64,000 nt of DNA from the NCBI GenBank assembly GCA_023515745.1, contig JALECJ010000255.1:258001-322000 (forward strand), given 5' to 3'. Shown in pieces: positions 36,961 to 47,957 of the stretch. The notes beneath the pieces were generated by a model that was given only the letters and a program-made list of their open reading frames with translations, was not told the DNA's origin and ran no database searches. Origin of the DNA: Amoeboaphelidium protococcarum (taxonomy: Eukaryota > Aphelidiomycota > Aphelidea). Position 1 is the first letter of the stretch. The number at the start of each line of letters is the position of its first letter. Made by a program: the position numbers and the translations under genes.

Positions 36961-37375
36961 CCAGTCCTGGAATGAGGCTTCAATGAACCGAATATAATGA
37001 ATCTTGCCACATCGAAAATTTCTAAATCATTTTCGTACCGTTGTACTCAACGAAAGTCTCTTCACCGCCGTGGTGGCTCCCGTTCGAACGAAGGATCTGG
37101 CTATGCTGTTGTGCTTGAATGATTACAAATCGAACGGTATTTGATGAGTACTGTAGTCATACATTTATTTCATGAACAGTAAGCAGACTTTCCTGCGAAA
37201 ATAGAGAGCATCCCTCACAATTGATAGCCTGTTAGTAATTGTTCTTGCACCGCAGTAACAAACAATAGACACCGCGGCCCGCGGTCTCGAACATTTGGCT
37301 GGAGAATGGTGAAACCGCGGCCCGCGGTCTCTCTTCCTGATCTCAACTGACAGATCGATCACGCGTTTGCATAAA
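36915..37375 (+). repeat. Repeat R1, copy 1, with two GC-rich boxes
   Basis: About 460 bases starting GAGATTAAACGAATCC, shared with R2 (38673) and the unit-2 copies (40351, 42109). The first 250 bases are AT-balanced and conserved. The last part carries two boxes CCGCGGCCCGCGG at 37272-37284 and 37315-37327, each followed by TCTC and separated by a 30-base spacer. It ends just before the SANT start codon, so it is that gene's immediate upstream region. The first 40 bases also form the last codons of the half-LIM gene. Confidence 0.85.
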
Positions 37376-38497
37376 ATGACAGTATAAACTGATAACGACA
37401 CTCAACAGAGCACGTCATTAAGTGAGTTTGCAAACGCATTGTATTCCAAAGTCACTGGTGCTGCTAACAACACTTCAGATGTTGATGTTGCTGACGGATC
37501 TGTGGTAGCCCCGTTTGATGCTCCTGAATCACCCCGTTCTATGGCAGTCCGGCGTAATGAACTAGAGCACGAGTTCCACAATGTATCCAAGATATTTGAT
37601 TCTTAACTTTGTCAGATTTAATTGGCCATAAGCAGATTGAAGGCTGATGAAGTGAATGATAGCAATGCTGAACATCAGAAGTTGAAACTGCAGTTGGTTG
37701 ATGTACAATAGCGTCGTGATGAGTTTCAGCGTGGCAAAGAGGCTGCGGTGGCGTCCCTTGATTTGCAAATATCTAAAGCGCACCAAGCGCAGGCGTGCAC
37801 TATGAAGGAGTTGGCGAAGAAGGTTAAAAGAATTGAAGTGACTGATGAAGATGGGACTATTGCGACGCTGGCTCCTGTTCATTACTTTTCTGATTTGTAG
37901 GCGTATCTGGAGAATTCGTATCCTCGCCACACCAGTCAGCTGTTCATAGCTGGTACTAAAAAGTCTGTGAATACTGAGTTCGAGTTGTAGTGCGCCTATG
38001 AAGATGTATCCACTGGTGTACTGGAGCTGAGCGTGAAGCTAAAGTTGAAGCAGTAATAGTTGAAGAGACGCCTTAGCGACCCGGATGACGCGTAGTCTGT
38101 CTTAACAGTGCTTCAGCACACTGGGCCATGGAATGCCACTGAGTAGTAGCTATTCAAGTCTGGTGTGGCAAGACATGGATGGGGCCAGTGGGCAAAGATT
38201 GCGGGAGTGGTTGAAACGCGTTCCAGAGAGCAAGTACGAAGCTTTGCGAGAACCGAAACGGCGCAGAGGTATAAGTATGCAGCGTCCCTGGTTCCGGCAC
38301 TGTCCAATCTCGCCGAGGGGCTGAACAACATGTCCAAGTGTTTGAAGACTGACCAGTCATTGGGAGTGGATTAATTACTCGCTGAAGATGATGCGGTTGA
38401 TGGTGTCAAGGCGGATATTTGTGACGATGGTAATGACTGTGATGTCGGTGTAGACAGTACTCTTCTAGATATTACAAAGAGCGGCAAGGATGAGTGA
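37376..38497 (+). CDS. SANT/Myb-domain protein with coiled coil, copy 1
   Basis: A 373-residue protein, start MTVQTDNDTQQSTSLSEFAN. Residues 65-170 are a coiled coil (LAISRLKADEVNDSNAEHQK, then RRDEFQRGKEAAVASLDLQI). Residues about 240-300 contain a single Myb/SANT domain: GPWNATEQQLFKSGVARHGW, GQWAKIAGVVETRSREQVRS, then FARTETAQRYKYA, whose order of Trp residues and the REQVRSFARTxxxxY ending are those of SHAQKYF-like SANT domains. An acidic C-terminus follows. Probably a chromatin or DNA-binding regulator; target unknown. Compared with copy 2 it differs at CAG/TAG (synonymous Gln) near 37710 and Gln/Ser near 37898. Both copies are intact. Confidence 0.8.
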
Positions 38498-38672
38498 ACT
38501 GTTGAACTCTGTCAAAGGGAACCCAATTAAGAATCTTAGTATCGATTAAGTATTGTATTTTATCCTCAAAGGTTTATCTCTTGCCTTTGAGATCATTTAA
38601 TTTTTCTCATTCTACATTCATTGTAACCTTAGCTGGATGCATATCAGTACACGTTCCAACATGAACGTCAAA

Positions 38673-39390
38673 GAGATTAAACGAATCCTCCGCTATTATT
38701 CATCGAGATGCTCAGTGACAAGTCCTGGAATGAGGCTTCAATGAACCGAATATAATGAATCTTGCCACATCGAAAATTTCTAAATCATTTTCGTACCGTT
38801 GTACTCAACGAAAGTCTCTTCACCGCCGTGGTGGCTCCCTTCGAACGAAGGATCTGGCTATGCTGTTGTGCTTGAATGATTACAAATCGAACGGTATTTG
38901 ATGAGTACTGTAGTCATACATTTATTTCATGAGCCGTTAGCAGATTTTCATACCTGCGAAAATAGAGAGCATCCCTCACAATAGATGTAATTGTTATTGC
39001 ACCGTGCTAACAAACACACAATCGACACCGCGGCCCGCGTCCTCGAGCATTTGGCTGGAGAATGGTGAAACCGCGGCCCGCGGTCTCATGCATTTTGATG
39101 GAGAACGATACGGTGAAACCGCGGCCCGCGTCCTCGAACATTTGGCTGGAGAATGGTGAAACCGCGGCCCGCGGTCTCTCTTCCTGATCTCAACTGACCG
39201 ATCGATCAATCTATCCTGACAGACGACCTTTAAGCGAAAAGAATGAGGAGACTGTCGGTCAACGGCGCGAGCTGACGATATTTGATTAAGATCGCGCTTT
39301 GCACTGGTCAATGCTGAAGCTTGCCATGTGCTGATATCTGATCTTCCTTTGGAAAGCAGAGCCAACGGCGTTGATGCTTAATTTTGCTTC
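38673..39390 (+). repeat. Repeat R2, copy 1, with four GC-rich boxes
   Basis: First 270 bases match R1. The array then has four GC boxes at about 39028, 39071, 39119 and 39162, alternating between CCGCGGCCCGCGG-TCTC and the variant CCGCGGCCCGCG-TCCTC, spaced by TTTGGCTGGAGAATGGTGAA-like text. About 200 unique bases follow, leading into the next MoaD-like gene. Stretch 38498-38672 before it is ordinary spacer after the SANT stop. Confidence 0.85.
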
Positions 39391-39426
39391 TTGTTGTTTC
39401 CCCTTGATTGAGAATATAAATTGATC

Positions 39427-39891
39427 ATGGCAGTTAAAGTGTTGTATTTCGCTGCGTTGAAGGATCTGACACATCCTCAGAGCGATGGTAAAGACGTTGT
39501 AGATTTGAATCTATTGGAGACTCCAACGCTAGGTAAATTGGTTCAGTATCTGGTGGATGTTAAATATACAGATCGAAGTTAAAGGCTTCTGGAAATGTTT
39601 TAATCTTGTATGGTGGCCTTAAATTGCGAATACGTTGATGGAACTGCGCTGCGAATATACAGCGATGCGGCACGTTGCACTTCGTTCGGTATGGAGTTGA
39701 AAGTTATTGATGAAATTGCTTTTATGCTAAGACTGAGTCTGGTAGAATTCGGTAAGCCCTGGCAATGGCAAAGGCCCCGGCAACCACCGGGCGAGCGATT
39801 CTGGTAAATGAAGAGTATAATACGTATTAGGGCGACAAATATCACATTCAATGCTTCTCCAAGTGCAGTGCGTGTAAGTCTGTATTGCTGA
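39427..39891 (+). pseudogene. MoaD-like frame, copy 2, without terminal Gly-Gly
   Basis: Identical in structure to the copy at 35418, but starts MAVKVLYF like the intact gene at 42868. It also reads DEIAFMLRLSLVEFGKP instead of ending PVSGG, and stops at TGA 39889-39891. The change therefore arose before the duplication and was copied with it. The shared ~50 upstream bases (TTGAGAATATAAATTGATCATG) are the same before all three MoaD-like starts, so transcription may persist. Confidence 0.65.
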
Positions 39892-40396
39892 GTGATTGCG
39901 CCGATCGAGGTGTTCGCTTTAAAGAGATTGACGGAGTGTTTACGTGTGACAATTGCATTTAGAAGAAGTGTGATCCTCAAAGTAGAGAGTCTGAGCTTGC
40001 TCGGCGTGAGGCTAAAGCTGGCATTGGTAATAGTGATGTATTTGACAAGTTTTGCGTGATATACAGCTCACCTGCATCTTCCAATGCAAAGTAGAAGCCT
40101 CAATTAAATTCACCTAGTGGAATTTAGTCCAATTCAGTATCAAGACGGAAGCGTCTTTGAAAACAACTGGTAAGACTATGGGTTTGCTTAACAAACTTAA
40201 TAATTAGATTTCTTCTACTCCTATTGGTTTGGGAAGTGTATAGTCTTCTTAGCCTTAAAAGTCTCTGTCTCATCAAGTTCCCTAATAATCTAGTGTGTAA
40301 TCGAAAGTCAACGGCTCTGAGATCAAGGCGGGTAGTGGTTTCAGCCTGCCGAGATTAAACGAATCCTCCGCTATTAGTCATCGAGATGCCCAGTGA
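39765..40396 (+). CDS. Half-LIM zinc protein, copy 2 (intact form), one intron
   Basis: Exon 1 is 39765-40136 and exon 2 40208-40396; the 71-nt intron (GTATCA...AATTAG) is at a codon boundary and moves the reading frame from one that hits TGA to one that stays open. The 186-residue product starts MAKAPATTGRAILVNEEY and contains the second half of a LIM domain: YHIQCFSKCSACKSVL (H-x2-C-F-x2-C-x2-C) and FTCDNC. The first CxxC pair of LIM zinc finger 1 is absent; upstream the locus joins to the MoaD-like frame. The Ser/Gln-rich C-terminus ends inside repeat R1. It looks like a LIM gene that lost its 5' part when fused behind a MoaD duplicate. Start codon uncertain; splicing inferred from frame. 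Confidence 0.55.
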
Positions 40397-40811
40397 CCAG
40401 TCCTGGAATGAGGCTTCAATGAACCGAATATAATGAATCTTGCCACATCGAAAATTTCTAAATCATTTTCGTACCGTTGTACTCAACGAAAGTCTCTTCA
40501 CCGCCGTGGTGGCTCCCGTTCGAACGAAGGATCTGGCTATGCTGTTGTGCTTGAATGATTACAAATCGAACGGTATTTGATGAGTACTGTAGTCATACAT
40601 TTATTTCATGAACAGTAAGCAGACTTTCCTGCGAAAATAGAGAGCATCCCTCACAATTGATAGCCTGTTAGTAATTGTTCTTGCACCGCAGTAACAAACA
40701 ATAGACACCGCGGCCCGCGGTCTCGAACATTTGGCTGGAGAATGGTGAAACCGCGGCCCGCGGTCTCTCTTCCTGATCTCAACTGACAGATCGATCACGC
40801 GTTTGCATAAA
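40351..40811 (+). repeat. Repeat R1, copy 2
   Basis: Counterpart of 36915-37375 with GC boxes at 40708-40720 and 40751-40763. It differs by a few substitutions (for example near 40378 and 40389). Confidence 0.85.
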
Positions 40812-41933
40812 ATGACAGTATAAACTGATAACGACACTCAACAGAGCACGTCATTAAGTGAGTTTGCAAACGCATTGTATTCCAAAGTCACTGGTGCTGC
40901 TAACAACACTTCAGATGTTGATGTTGCTGACGGATCTGTGGTAGCCCCGTTTGATGCCCCTGAATCACCCCGTTCTATGGCAGTCCGGCGTAATGAACTA
41001 GAGCACGAGTTCCACAATGTATCCAAGATATTTGATTCTTAACTTTGTCAGATTTAATTGGCCATAAGCAGATTGAAGGCTGATGAAGTGAATGATAGCA
41101 ATGCTGAACATCAGAAGTTGAAACTGCAGTTGGTTGATGTACAACAGCGTCGTGATGAGTTTCAGCGTGGCAAAGAGGCTGCGGTGGCGTCCCTTGATTT
41201 GCAAATATCTAAAGCGCACCAAGCGCAGGCGTGCACTATGAAGGAGTTGGCGAAGAAGGTTAAAAGAATTGAAGTGACTGATGAAGATGGGACTATTGCG
41301 ACGCTGGCTCCTGTTCATTACTTTTCTGATTTGTCGGCGTATCTGGAGAATTCGTATCCTCGCCACACCAGTCAGCTGTTCATAGCTGGTACTAAAAAGT
41401 CTGTGAATACTGAGTTCGAGTTGTAGTGCGCCTATGAAGATGTATCCACTGGTGTACTGGAGCTGAGCGTGAAGCTAAAGTTGAAGCAGTAATAGTTGAA
41501 GAGACGCCTTAGCGACCCGGATGACGCGTAGTCTGTCTTAACAGTGCTTCAGCACACTGGGCCATGGAATGCCACTGAGTAGTAGCTATTCAAGTCTGGT
41601 GTGGCAAGACATGGATGGGGCCAGTGGGCAAAGATTGCGGGAGTGGTTGAAACGCGTTCCAGAGAGCAAGTACGAAGCTTTGCGAGAACCGAAACGGCGC
41701 AGAGGTATAAGTATGCAGCGTCCCTGGTTCCGGCACTGTCCAATCTCGCCGAGGGGCTGAACAACATGTCCAAGTGTTTGAAGACTGACCAGTCATTGGG
41801 AGTGGATTAATTACTCGCTGAAGATGATGCGGTTGATGGTGTCAAGGCGGATATTTGTGACGATGGTAATGACTGTGATGTCGGTGTAGACAGTACTCTT
41901 CTAGATATTACAAAGAGCGGCAAGGATGAGTGA
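40812..41933 (+). CDS. SANT/Myb-domain protein with coiled coil, copy 2
   Basis: 373 residues, same length and layout as the copy at 37376: N-terminal Ser/Thr/Ala-rich region, coiled coil, SANT domain (ARHGWGQWAKIAGVVETRS) and acidic C-terminus. Where copy 1 has TAG inside VDVQQRRDE, this copy has CAG, a silent change only if TAG means Gln; this is direct internal evidence for the code. One replacement (Ser for Gln before AYLENSYP) also separates them. No disabling change, so both may be expressed. Confidence 0.8.
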
Positions 41934-42108
41934 ACTGTTGAACTCTGTCAAAGGGAACCCAATTAAGAATCTTAGTATCGATTAAGTATTGTATTTTATC
42001 CTCAAAGGTTTATCTCTTGCCTTTGAGATCGTTTAATTTTTCTCATTCTACATTCATTGTAACCTTAGCTGGATGCATATCAGTACACGTTCCAACATGA
42101 ACGTCAAA

Positions 42109-42826
42109 GAGATTAAACGAATCCTCCGCTATTATTCATCGAGATGCTCAGTGACAAGTCCTGGAATGAGACTTCAATGAACCGAATATAATGAATCTTG
42201 CCACATCGAAAATTTCTAAATCATTTTCGTACCGTTGTACTCAACGAAAGTTTCTTCACCGCCGTGGTGGCTCCCTTCGAACGAAGGATCTGGCTATGCT
42301 GTTGTGCTTGAATGATTACAAATCGAACGGCATTTGATGAGTACTGTAGTCATACATTTATTTCATGAGCCGTTAGCAGATTTTCATACCTGCGAAAATA
42401 GAGAGCATCCCTCACAATTGATAGCCTGTTAGTAATTGTTCTTGCACCGCAGTAACAAACAATAGACACCGCGGCCCGCGGTCTCGAACATTTGGCTGGA
42501 GAATGGTGAAACCGCGGCCCGCGGTCTCATGCATTTTGATGGAGAACGATACGGTGAAACCGCGGCCCGCGTCCTCGAACATTTGGCTGGAGAATGGTGA
42601 AACCGCGGCCCGCGGTCTCTCTTCCTGATCTCAACTGACAGATCGATCAATCTATCCTGACAGACGACCTTTAAGCGAAAAGAATGAGGAGACTGTCGGT
42701 CAACGGCGCGAGCTGACGATATTTGATTAAGATCGCGCTTTGCACTGGTCAATGCTGAAGCTTGCCATGTGCTGATCTCTGATCTTCCTTTGGAAAGCAG
42801 AGCCAACGGCGTTGATGCTTAATTTT
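42109..42826 (+). repeat. Repeat R2, copy 2, with four GC-rich boxes
   Basis: GC boxes near 42469, 42512, 42560 and 42603. Its middle (42410-42475, with AGTAATTGTTCTTGCACC and CAAACAATAGACACC) matches R1 rather than the R2 copy at 38673. This indicates gene conversion between the two repeat types. It leads directly into the intact MOCS2A gene. Confidence 0.85.
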
Positions 42827-42867
42827 GCTTCTTGTTGTTTCCCCTTGATTGAGAATATAAATTGATC

Positions 42868-43188
42868 ATGGCAGTTAAAGTGTTGTATTTCGCTGCGTTG
42901 AAGGATCTGACGCATCCTCAGAGTGATGGTAAAGACGTTGTGGATTTAAATGTATTAGAGGCTTCAACACTGGGTAAATTAGTTTAGTATCTGGTGGATG
43001 TGAAATATAAAGATCGAAGTTAGAGGCTTCTGGAAATGTTTTAATCTTGCATGGTGGCCGTAAATTGCGAATATATAGATGGTACCGCGCTATAAATATA
43101 TAAAAATTGGGAATCTATACCATCATCCTGTATATAATTGAAAGAAAATGATGAGATTGCATTTATAATGCCTGTGAGTGGAGGTTGA
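42868..43188 (+). CDS. MOCS2A: Molybdopterin synthase small subunit (MoaD/MOCS2A)
   Basis: A 106-residue ubiquitin-like sulfur carrier, start MAVKVLYFAALKDLTHPQSD, ending DEIAFIMPVSGG then TGA. The C-terminal Gly-Gly is thiocarboxylated by MOCS3 and donates sulfur to precursor Z within the MOCS2A/MOCS2B complex, forming molybdopterin. Internal Cys and Tyr-Val-Asp-like segment (CMVAVNCEYIDGTAL) and the beta-grasp spacing fit the family. Its first 70 codons are nearly the same as the two upstream duplicates; codon pairs CAG/TAG and TAA/TAG exchange silently between them. Beyond codon 70 it diverges strongly, and it is the only copy that can function. Confidence 0.92.
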
Positions 43189-43241
43189 AATATTAAAGTA
43201 ATGGAATTTACGAAATGCATCTGCTTAATTTACAAAAGGGT

Positions 43242-44060
43242 TCACTAAACTTTACTCTTGAGCATAGAGTCAATTGCTTCTTTCACATCTTGAGGAATGT
43301 CTTGGTCATGATACTCATCCACATTGCGGTAACTATCAATTTGGCCCTGACACTTGGTATGTCCACAAGCACATTCAAATGACCACAGAGGATCCCAGTA
43401 CCATTTAGTTGACACGTCGCCGTACTTTAGTTGGACTTCATGTCCCGGCTCGCCGTCACTATTACCAGACTTATTGTACAAGAATGTCAACTCTTCACCA
43501 GCCTTGACAGGACGTATGGTCAACACATAGAAGTCGTCAGTAATCACACAGTTGGGCACACAAGAGTGATTGCAGTAACGAGCATTCGTAATGGGGAGAA
43601 GCCAGAGCCATCCTTCAGCGTCCAGTGGATGCTCTGCGTATTTCATCTGACCATCTTCAGTGGTCTAGTCATAAACGCTCTCGTACTTTGGTGGATCATA
43701 AATGTTCAACACATAGCGGCGATCATAGTCTGTGAGTTTCGGATCAGTGTATGCAACCAACGGGCCAGCGAACCGCTACATTCGAGTCAACGCAGGTACA
43801 TCTTCAGTACTGACCAATTTCAGACCACTATACGACGTAGGTTCAACAGTTGACGGGAATAGCTCTTCCAAATCATAAGGTCGCTTCTCAAACACTGTCG
43901 CCTCGTTCAAGTCACTGGAATTCATAGTCTCCACTCTGTTCCATGTGTAGGAGTCTCGCGGGATACTCTCTAATCCCAGAAGTGACCATGTTTTCTTTGG
44001 TTACTTGCTAGCTGGGGGTTCCTTAATCTCAGCAGAATTCTAGATTGTTGGCATTGTCAT
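43242..44060 (-). CDS. SET-domain protein (lysine methyltransferase type)
   Basis: A 272-residue protein. The SET core spans about residues 95-215, with GPLVAYTDPKLTDYDRRYVL, the S-adenosylmethionine and substrate motif ARYCNHSCVPNCVITDD (NHSCxPN at about 165), and IRPVKAGEELTFLYN (the GEELxxxY motif). A post-SET-like cysteine cluster FECACGHTKCQGQI (CxCGxxxCxG) follows, binding one zinc. This fits small protein methyltransferases; histone or ribosomal/elongation-factor substrates are all possible. Two start codons are available (MTMP), the outer one is used. Two in-frame TAR codons replace Gln in the middle. Confidence 0.85.
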
Positions 44061-44303
44061 GCTTAATACTCAATTCAACTAGTCATCAACTAGAATTAGC
44101 TGGAGGATTAAGCTTTTTAGCCAGCGAGCGAACGCTGTTTCGACCTGGCGCGTCCGTGTCGCGTCTGAGAGAGTTTAAGGATAAATTTGAAGCTGAAACA
44201 GTACAGTCTATGGGTTCAAAGAGGCTAACGAAACAATAAATTAAATTGAATCAAACTATATACTCATCATTCAACTATTTTCATATCCACTAAAACATTT
44301 ATT

Positions 44304-47303
44304 TCACTGCTAATCATCATAGGCTGGCGCTGGATCATTGAATCCCTGTTCAGCAAATGAGCCACCTTTCTCCAAAGAACTTCGGCGATCGTAACGGCTG
44401 CCAGAGAACGATTGACGCCCACCAGCATTATTACTATCGGCAGAAGGTGATTGATCATTATCATCAAATGGAGCACTGTCCACCATTGGAGCAGAAGCCT
44501 GAATATTATCAAACATTGGAGCATCAGACTACTTCTTACCGGAATCCTTCTTGCCTTCACTCTTGGCGAATAGATCATCTTCGGACGCGCCATACGCCAT
44601 GTATGAAACTCTCTTCTTCAGAATCATTGTTGTGATGAATCCAAAGACCAAGAATATTCCCAACAGCAAATTGTCCAGCCAAAAGCCAGACAACGTGTTG
44701 TTAGCATTCTGACAAGTGGCATCAACCATAAACTGAATAGCCTCGGCCACAGGTTTACACTCGCCAAACTTTGGGTCAGGATTACTTACAAAGAGATTAT
44801 TGATCAATGAGCTTACTGCAGAGGATGCCAATGTCAACAAGTAGTTTTACACCCAAGTGGCAAAGTCGTCTAATGCAGATTGCAGTTGGTTAGCCAAGTT
44901 CTTGACAACATTTAATGTAGACACTGCCAAATCCACCAGTCCACTAACAGAGTCAGCCATGCTACGGATCGTGGCATACGCTTGTTCACTTTATGCAACC
45001 TGATTATTCTGCACAACCTTTATGTCATTTACTAGCGTAGTAACATTGCTCTACAATTTGCTAATAGCCTGATTAGCTTGTCTGATAAACAAAACACGCC
45101 AATATGCATCATAGTAATCAGCAGTCAATAAATTGTTATTAGGATCTGATGGGCTACCAGTAACAACGGTTGGATCAAATGTGTTATCATTGGCATCAAC
45201 TTTGTTCACAGCCAAAAATCCAAAAGTGTAATTAGTCCAGGATGAATTAACTGACAATGCACGGCTGTTGAACGCGTCCAATTTCTGCTACATGACAACT
45301 GCGTTACCTTAATCAGCGGAGAAAGACGCAGCAGTCAGACCTTGCGCAGTATTATTAGCACCAGTCAAAGTATTATCAATACTGGTAGTGTTCACCAAAG
45401 TGGGAAAATCAAACTTGCTTGCATTGAAATTAGCAAAGCTAGTGTTAACGGAACCAACTTATCCAGAGATATTCAAGCCAGATACCAGACCGGATACATT
45501 AAGCGCCGACACTGACTTAGTCATGGCATCAAGTTAGCTAGCTCCAATCTAATTCAAAACTTTAATGGCATTGTCATCCTTAGAGTTGATAGAAGCATTG
45601 AACAGAGTATTCCCCTTGCGACAGCTATCCAAGAACAGTTAAGGATTAAAGCCAACAGTGACATTCTACAGGAATGAGGCATTAAAGTTCGCGTTGAATT
45701 CTGCACCAGTGTAGTCATGATTCAATAGTACGGGGATTGCATCACAAGCGACGTTCAGCGGAGCACTTACAATGTAGAAGATGGAGTACTGCAACCACAC
45801 TATAGATGACATTAGAAGAACTGCCACTGGGAAAGTTATCATAAACGCCGGTCTTTTGGCAAATGCACACATCTTGGTCAGTATCAGTGGAATCAGGATA
45901 ATCGCCGCCTCAATGCCAAAAATCAATGCTCCATACTATTTATAGTAGAAAGAAGCATCATCAAACGCAGAAGATGCTTGGCTTTGTATATTCTAAGCTG
46001 ATACAGAAAAATCCGCTTAAGACTGATTGAAAGCACTGACTGAGCTATTCAGAGAGGCTCTCAATTAAGGTACAGTGGAGTTGATCAGCGGCAGTATCTA
46101 CGCAGTGAAATTACTGGTCAGATTCGAGAAGGTGTTCGATATCTGATTCGAAGTATTCCTCACATCAACACCTTGGATCTGCTAGATAAAATCGGTAATG
46201 TTAGGCAGATTGTTAAAGTCAGGCAAAGTGACACTTCTTAGCGGAGCAGATGATGGGAAATTAGGCACTGTCCAGTTGGTACCGTTGAATTAGACGACTG
46301 ACAACGCGTCCATTGAATCAGCAAAGCCATTAAAAGTTGCAGGCAGAGAGGAAACATTGGCTTTCAGGCTATCCAACTATGCCTACGTCTGATTAAGCTT
46401 AACGACAGCATTATCCAGATTAGATGCGATAGTGTTTAGATTAAAAGTGATGTTGTTCACCAGCAATGCCACACTCTGATTCAATTTAGTTGCCAAAGGT
46501 CCATTGCTCGCAGACATGTTGTACAGAATATTGGTCAAAGTATCCGCCGCAACATTAGGGGCATTAGCAATACCATTTAAGGAGTTGTTAACAAATAGAG
46601 CAGCGTCCACAGTCAGAGCAGTGGTTCCCTGTTTGAATTGACCAATCGTGAAAGTCACATCATTAGACAGAGCAATAAGTAGTGATGCAAAGGCAATGTT
46701 AAGGACGGCAAAAGCTCCAAAAGCACCAAATGAGATCTGAATCTCACGAAGACTATAGCCGCCCTTCTTTACATTCTTACCACCACAAGTATTGCAGCAG
46801 ACACGCAAGATACAGAAGCCAATAATACCAACCGGCACTAGAACAGCCATAACAAAGCCAATGAGTACAGCTTTAATAGCATTTCCAAAATACGGATCAT
46901 TCAGTATGAGTTAAGCGCTATCGCCACTCACTCCAGTCTGGGGCAACTTGCCAATGAAGCTATTCTGGCTCACATTGCGGACATACATAATCATCGCTGT
47001 CAAGTCAGCAGGACGTTAAAAGCCGATGTAACTTAGCTAGATTTGACGTGCACCACGCCCCAAATACGTTGTGGATCTTCCCTTCAAATCTTGCGCAGAT
47101 ACCACCAGAGATCCAACATCAGTAGGCACATTCTCAGTAAAAGGTATTGCTGAGGCAGATCTCTTGAACAGGTGTCCAGCATTGTACTACTGAAATCGGT
47201 AGTTACCAGCATTAGGCACAGCCATGGCATAATTTTATACTCCCAGCGAGATTGAGGCTAGTAGTAGGCAAGCATAGTTGATCAAATCGTACGAAATCAA
47301 CAT
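44304..47303 (-). CDS. Prominin family pentaspan membrane protein
   Basis: 999 residues. A signal peptide (MLISYDLINYACLLLASISL) leads into an extracellular segment. TM1 (about 134-156) is followed by the Cys cluster RVCCNTCGGKN, like the CCxxCGG after TM1 in prominin-1, then TM2. A first large extracellular loop (about 205-455) of Asn/Thr/Ser-rich helices with many N-glycosylation sites follows. TM3 and TM4 lie near 460-510, and a second large loop ends with ECKPVAEAIQFMVDATCQN, matching the last conserved Cys region of prominins. TM5 (LDNLLLGIFLVFGFITTMIL, about 870-890) is followed by an Asp/Ser-rich cytoplasmic tail. Prominins bind cholesterol and shape plasma-membrane protrusions. Convergent with nothing; eS25 lies behind its start on the same strand. 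Confidence 0.88.
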
Positions 47304-47618
47304 TTTCAAACAATTTACTTCCAACCCACTAAACTGCAGAATTTATATATAGGGCGGATAAAATATTGTCTGATTAGAGTATTAGAGCCTACGTATATTT
47401 ACATAGAGATAAAATGTTCAAGTTCGGATGCTATGCGCGGATTGAGCTCCCGTAGTCATGGTGACAACGGTTATCTGGTGGAGCTCATCGGCGATTAGCT
47501 CCTTCATAAAGCGCCCGTTGTCGCCAAGTGTAGCTCTGGTTATACAAGGAAGGGTATGGCAAATGGAGAAATAAAACAAATTAAAATACGGTATAGATGT
47601 AATTTTATTATTATAGAA
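47304..47618. other. Spacer between eS25 and prominin
   Basis: About 315 bases; both neighbours lie on the minus strand, so this is the eS25 3' flank and the prominin promoter. A short GC-richer segment (47430-47550) has no convincing frame. Confidence 0.4.
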
Positions 47619-47957
47619 TCACTCAGTAGCAGCAGTAGCTCTGGTGTAGATCACCAAACTGTGGTGCTTGCTCACACACTTGATGAGACCTTATGCTTCC
47701 AAGTACTCCAATGCCCTTCTGGCAACACTACCGTTGACGCGCAGACGATCAACAAGGACTGATGGGGTGATCAACTTTGCAGTTGGAATATCCTTCATCA
47801 GCTTATCCATGGTGTTCTTGTCCATGGTGACGGCGTTATTAGCCTTGTCCTTGGTCTTTCCCTTACTCCACTTCTTTTTCTTTGCTCCAGCCTACACAAT
47901 CAATCAATAAATAAATAATAATCTTGATCATAATTATGCGCAATGATCGCTTACCAT
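47619..47957 (-). CDS. RPS25: Ribosomal protein eS25, intron directly after ATG
   Basis: Exon 1 (47955-47957) is only the ATG; a 63-nt intron (GTAAGC...GTGTAG, 47892-47954) follows; exon 2 is 47619-47891. The 91-residue product [72 protein letters not shown] is a clear eS25, a small-subunit head protein needed for some internal initiation. An intron immediately behind the start codon is typical for ribosomal protein genes of fungi and their relatives. The N-terminal Lys-rich tail is shorter than in animals. Confidence 0.95.

Larger units (their letters stand above)
35375..42826 (+). repeat. Tandem duplication: two ~3.44-kb units ahead of MOCS2A
   Basis: Two almost identical direct copies. 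Unit 1 runs 35375-39390 and unit 2 39391-42826. Landmarks are offset by exactly 3436 bases after the inserted element (for example SANT gene starts at 37376 and 40812) and by 4009 bases before it, the difference being the 570-bp element plus 3-bp target duplication. A third, partial copy of the unit start (about 42800-43080) begins the intact MOCS2A gene. Only scattered substitutions separate the units, so the duplication is recent. Each unit holds: MoaD-like frame, half-LIM gene, repeat R1, SANT gene, repeat R2. Confidence 0.95.

Noticed and set aside
37260-39180. GC-rich spaced boxes as a CRISPR array
   Set aside because: Only two or four boxes per repeat, spacers are themselves repeated and the genome is eukaryotic.
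39000-39365. Minus-strand frames across the GC boxes encoding repeated Arg/Ala/Val/Ser text
   Set aside because: They are antisense products of the non-coding repeat and lack a conserved start; the repetition comes from the DNA repeat.
44045-44239. Plus-strand frame of 64 codons between SET and prominin genes
   Set aside because: It begins inside the SET gene's first codons on the other strand, is short and shows no family resemblance.
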